11,120 nt of DNA from Bacteroidota bacterium (GTDB taxonomy: Bacteria; Bacteroidota; Bacteroidia; Chitinophagales; Chitinophagaceae): assembly GCA_947441205.1 (NCBI GenBank), contig CANETM010000034.1, positions 1 through 11,120 of the forward strand, given 5' to 3'. A program made the position numbers and the translations under genes. Below the pieces are notes generated by a model that had not been told where the DNA came from, made no database searches, and was given only the letters and a program-made list of their open reading frames with translations. Position 1 is the stretch's first letter. Each line of letters starts with the position of its first letter. This document shows, in pieces, positions 8,981 through 11,120 of the stretch.

Positions 8981-10006
8981 TTATACTTTTGAAAATTTAT
9001 AAGGATATACTTTTCCGGAAGCCCATTGTGCAACATATATATTTCCATCATCATCCACACAAACATCATGCGGATGATTTAATATTTTATCAGTTTGCGA
9101 CATGGCTTGTAATTTACCATTCACATAAGTTGGTTCACTGCCTCCTAAGTTGGAAACCACTTTATTGTTTTTATCTAGTATGGTAATGAATCCAGAATGT
9201 TCCGTGTCTAAATTTGGAGAACGCAATACTGCTGCGTATAAATAGTCGCCTTTAATTACAGGTCGACAAACACATGCGCCTGGTAAATGAATTACTTCCA
9301 TTAGTTTACCATCCAAGCTAAAACGTTTAAAGGCATTGCGTGTACGATCCGTAATCAAAAGGGTAGTAGCGCCATTTCGCTTATCAACACAAATACCATG
9401 TGCGTTATCAAAATGTGATTCGCCTTCCCCTCTACCTCCAAAAACATTTTTCAAATTTCCTTTCTCATCATAATGCATAATATGCTGTGCACCATATCCG
9501 TCAGCAATATAAAACTCACCATTTTCTAAAACAGTTGTTTCAGTGGGAACAAATGCTTCGGGCTTTGCATAAGCTGCAACATCCTTAGGTGCATTGATGG
9601 TGAAAATTATTTTTCCATCCATGGTTGTTTTATACACCTGATGTTTATCGGTATCGGTAATAAATAAATAATCGTTTTTTCCATCATGCTGCACTGTTAA
9701 TCCATGTGCTCCTGGAAATTCATGCCCCCAACTTTCAATTAATTTCCCTTTTTTATCATACACAATCACATTGTTTTTTGTTTCATTGGTTAACAATACA
9801 ATGCGGCCTTTCCCATCCTGTATCATTTCATGACAATCATTCACGGGTGTTTTGTCTGTATTTAAATTACCCCAGTTCGTATCAAGGGTATACTTCATAT
9901 GGTTATGACCATACATAGTTGTTGTTGGATTCATATGAAATTTGCTTGTGATGAAGATGCCCATGGTGGACACGGCGCTATCTTTTAAAAAGGATCGTCT
10001 TTTCAT
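8981..10006 (-). CDS. Tat-exported NHL-repeat beta-propeller protein
   Basis: The product is read as 341 residues from the ATG at 10004-10006, because that puts the twin-arginine motif MKRRSFLK at the very N-terminus. A TTG five codons upstream (10019-10021) is in frame but unnecessary. Seen: repeated propeller blades, each with a G-x-G/D turn and a final strand, for instance HEMIQDGKGRIVLLT, HGLTVQHDGKNDYLFITD, AHGICVDKRNGATTLLITD and HPHDVCVDDDGNIYVAQ. This is the NHL six-bladed pattern, also found in peptidyl-alpha-hydroxyglycine lyase-like proteins. An oddity is the CVC pair (C245, C247). It is the first gene of the operon, 2 bases before the cytochrome gene. The propeller could bind a ligand or a partner; an enzymatic role is possible but not shown. 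Confidence 0.88.
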   Translation of the reverse strand: MKRRSFLKDSAVSTMGIFITSKFHMNPTTTMYGHNHMKYTLDTNWGNLNTDKTPVNDCHEMIQDGKGRIVLLTNETKNNVIVYDKKGKLIESWGHEFPGAHGLTVQHDGKNDYLFITDTDKHQVYKTTMDGKIIFTINAPKDVAAYAKPEAFVPTETTVLENGEFYIADGYGAQHIMHYDEKGNLKNVFGGRGEGESHFDNAHGICVDKRNGATTLLITDRTRNAFKRFSLDGKLMEVIHLPGACVCRPVIKGDYLYAAVLRSPNLDTEHSGFITILDKNNKVVSNLGGSEPTYVNGKLQAMSQTDKILNHPHDVCVDDDGNIYVAQWASGKVYPYKFSKV

Positions 10007-10037
10007 GGTAAAAGCAGGCAATCGTTAATGGCCTTAC

Positions 10038-10045
10038 CAAATTTA
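10038..10045 (-). promoter_or_regulatory. Candidate promoter -7 element of the four-gene operon
   Basis: On the minus strand the site reads TAAATTTG, an exact match to the Bacteroidota -7 consensus TAnnTTTG, 31 bases upstream of the ATG at 10006. It would start transcription near 10031 with a leader of about 25 bases. No TTG is seen at the ideal 19-21 base distance; the nearest is at 10060-10062, only 14 bases away. It is the best candidate in the 151-base divergent gap to the SHOCT gene. Confidence 0.45.
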
Positions 10046-10157
10046 TTGATTTAGTGGCACAATTAATATGATAAATAGGAGATAATTATAAAATAATCTA
10101 AGCATAATTAGAAGCCATGCACTTTTTCCATTAATTTAGTGCCTTAAAATATAGTAT

Positions 10158-10724
10158 ATGAAAAAAATAACTCTGGGTCTTTTATTCATATTATCCTCTT
10201 TTGTCTTGAATGCACAAAAAACAATTACTTATGAGGAGATGAAGACCATTTCTAAAGGTATGTTTGAGTCAATTGATTGTGATAATTATGTTGCAAAAGA
10301 TGCACATACCTATAAAGTAGGGGACACCATAAAAATAGGAAGACCTTCTTCAAATAAATCATTTGCTTTTATAACAGTTGGAAGTGGAGTGGCCTCATCT
10401 ATGTCAGGAAAAGGTCCAGAATATGTTGATGCTTCTTATAGTGGAAATAACACAATCATCAAGAGTATGTATGTAGGCGGGAGCAAGAAAAGCGGATATA
10501 AAATGTATGTTATCGGTAAGGGAAGATGTGGCTTGTGCCCTAACAATACAATTGATTTTGAAGAAGCCATTGCAACTGGAGAAATCCAATCAGCTGGAAT
10601 GACCAGAGAACAAGCAATTGCTAAATTAAAAGAAGCAAAAGACCTAGTTGATTTAGGTATGATGACTAAAGAAGATTTTGAAAAATTAAAAGCTGAATTA
10701 AGTAAAATTATTATGCAGAAATAA
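10158..10724 (+). CDS. Secreted SHOCT-domain protein, function unknown
   Basis: The 188-residue product has a clear signal peptide (MKKITLGLLFILSSFVLNAQ, cleavage after residue 20). A beta-rich middle follows (about 50-120), with VGDTIKIGRPSS and two-strand repeats such as KSMYVGGSKKSGYKMYVIG. A CGLC pair is at 124-127, with a further Cys at 41. The C-terminal helical pair (about 152-185: AIAKLKEAKDLVDLGMMTKE and on to DFEKLKAELSKI) matches the SHOCT short C-terminal domain, with its glycine turn and KxxL heptads. Known: SHOCT domains are oligomerisation or scaffold helices, usually in cytoplasmic or membrane proteins. The CxxC could bind a metal or form a disulfide; this is inferred. The gene appears monocistronic and ends 38 bases before a bidirectional terminator. 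Confidence 0.85.
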   Translation: MKKITLGLLFILSSFVLNAQKTITYEEMKTISKGMFESIDCDNYVAKDAHTYKVGDTIKIGRPSSNKSFAFITVGSGVASSMSGKGPEYVDASYSGNNTIIKSMYVGGSKKSGYKMYVIGKGRCGLCPNNTIDFEEAIATGEIQSAGMTREQAIAKLKEAKDLVDLGMMTKEDFEKLKAELSKIIMQK

Positions 10725-10762
10725 AAGGCAGTGCCTATCATATTGATAAATAATACAAATAA

Positions 10763-10793
10763 AAAAAGCCGCTTCTTTTGAAAGCGGCTTTTT
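10763..10793. terminator. Bidirectional terminator between the SHOCT gene and the tRNA-like gene
   Basis: A perfect 12-bp inverted repeat, AAAAAGCCGCTT (10763-10774) with AAGCGGCTTTTT (10782-10793), closes a 7-base loop. On the plus strand the stem ends in five T; on the minus strand it ends in a seven-base T run. It therefore serves the SHOCT gene from the left and the tRNA-like RNA from the right, 5 bases past the end of the RNA's acceptor stem. Confidence 0.88.
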
Positions 10794-10798
10794 GTTGC

Positions 10799-10960
10799 TG
10801 TAGGGGGAGGGTTCGAACCTCCAAGGGGCAGTTAGCTATAACACAAAGTTCAGTGGTCGACCCTGGTCGCCTATTGCTAGACGGCTCTATGTTACGTTTA
10901 TCCCGTGATCCCCGCCTTCGAGACAAGAAGGTATGTATGCCGAAATTTCATCACCCCACA
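10799..10960 (-). ncRNA. tRNA-like RNA with a 92-nt structured insert in the variable region
   Basis: Read on the minus strand from 10960. Seen: a 7-bp acceptor stem, TGTGGGG (10960-10954) with CCCTACA (10805-10799), one G-U; U8; a 3-bp D stem ATG/CAT with A14, A15 and GG (18-19) in the loop, laid out as in tRNA-Leu; a 5-bp anticodon stem CCTTC/GAAGG with loop TTGTCTC, giving U33 and anticodon GUC; and a perfect T arm (GGAGG TTCGAAC CCTCC, 10822-10806), preceded by a T able to make the 15-48 pair. The discriminator is G, with no encoded CCA. The odd part is 10914-10823: a 4-bp GGGG/CCCC clamp, an 11-bp helix (10895-10885 with 10848-10838, three G-U pairs) and a 6-bp hairpin with a GCAA tetraloop (10883-10868). 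Normal class II tRNAs are about 85-95 nt. It is not a standard tRNA, tmRNA or group I intron that I recognise. Function unknown. Confidence 0.7.
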
Positions 10961-11120
10961 GTATTAAGAACTTATCATTTGAGGGTTTTCAGTGTGTTTC
11001 CCCTTATTTGATAAATCAAAACTAACATAATGGCCTATATGTTGCAAATAATTTAAGTATTATTTTTAAAATATAGAAATAATTTAATAATTTGGCATTT
11101 TATTTAATAATATACAATTA
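10961..11120. other. Non-coding right edge, AT-rich
   Basis: No gene is supported here. The left part is the leader and promoter of the tRNA-like RNA. From about 11049 to the edge the sequence is nearly all A and T, with no recognisable ORF, hairpin or RNA. Open frames crossing 10738-11011 on either strand overlie the structured RNA and have no coding support. Confidence 0.6.
11017..11048 (-). promoter_or_regulatory. Bacteroidota-type promoter for the tRNA-like RNA
   Basis: On the minus strand TTTG (11048-11045), then exactly 20 bases, then TAGTTTTG (11024-11017), a full match to the -33/-7 pattern TTTG-N20-TAnnTTTG. Transcription would begin near 11010, leaving about 50 bases of 5' leader before the acceptor stem. 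Such a leader would suit processing by RNase P. Confidence 0.6.

Noticed and set aside
10007..10021. Longer N-terminus of the NHL protein from a TTG
   Set aside because: The ATG at 10006 places the twin-arginine motif directly at the N-terminus, as is usual for Tat signals.
10806..10822. Ordinary tRNA on the plus strand (GGTTCGAACC is palindromic)
   Set aside because: On the plus strand the T loop would read GTTCGAA rather than TTCGAAC, and no matching acceptor or anticodon arm is found.
10823..10914. Group I or group II intron within a tRNA
   Set aside because: The insert is only 92 nt, too short for either intron core, and it lies outside the anticodon loop where such introns usually sit. 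A novel short intron cannot be excluded.
10799..10960. tmRNA (ssrA) as the identity of the structured RNA
   Set aside because: It is half the usual tmRNA length, lacks a tag reading frame ending in a hydrophobic degron, and has a complete D stem and anticodon arm that tmRNA does not keep.
10738..11011. Overlapping short ORFs on both strands (62 and 77 residues)
   Set aside because: They lie over the terminator and the structured RNA, have no recognisable domain or export signal, and owe their openness to the GC-rich stems.

Overview
The window looks like a chromosome segment of a Bacteroidota bacterium, probably of the Chitinophagaceae or a relative. The base composition is AT-rich, starts lack Shine-Dalgarno sequences, promoter-like sites fit the Bacteroidota pattern TTTG-N20-TAnnTTTG, and the proteins (ThuA, DUF1501, PSC1/DUF1549/DUF1553, NHL, a lipoprotein, a SHOCT protein) are typical of that phylum. 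No insertion sequence, integrase, CRISPR array or phage gene is visible.

Layout. Positions 1-1139 (minus) hold most of a DAO-type FAD-dependent oxidoreductase whose last residues run off the left edge. Divergently at 1303-2088 lies a lipoprotein built of two tandem similar domains, followed by a strong terminator. A secreted ThuA-domain protein follows at 2298-3077. It converges, with only 10 bases between stop codons, on a four-gene minus-strand operon (10006 down to 3088) read in the order NHL beta-propeller, PSC1-DUF1549-DUF1553 cytochrome, DUF1501 protein, and a membrane DUF2231-PSC1-LRR-chitobiase-C-like fusion. The operon genes are 1 to 4 bases apart. All four products are predicted to be exported or membrane-bound: two by Tat signals, two by membrane segments. 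Three c-type heme motifs are present. This is the planctomycete-type cytochrome/DUF1501 system; its substrate is not known from sequence. ThuA, DUF1501 and these cytochromes commonly sit near carbohydrate-catabolism genes, so a periplasmic sugar or glycan oxidation role is an inference only. A small secreted SHOCT-domain protein lies at 10158-10724.

The most unusual element is at 10799-10960 on the minus strand: a tRNA-shaped RNA of about 162 nt. It has a 7-bp acceptor stem, a Leu-like D arm, a 5-bp anticodon stem with a GUC anticodon and a perfect T arm, but 92 nt sit between the anticodon and T arms. That insert can itself fold: a GC clamp, an 11-bp helix and a hairpin capped by a GNRA tetraloop. 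The gene has its own candidate promoter (11017-11048) and a terminator (10763-10793), so it is probably an independent transcription unit. I do not recognise it as a known tRNA, tmRNA or intron-containing tRNA.
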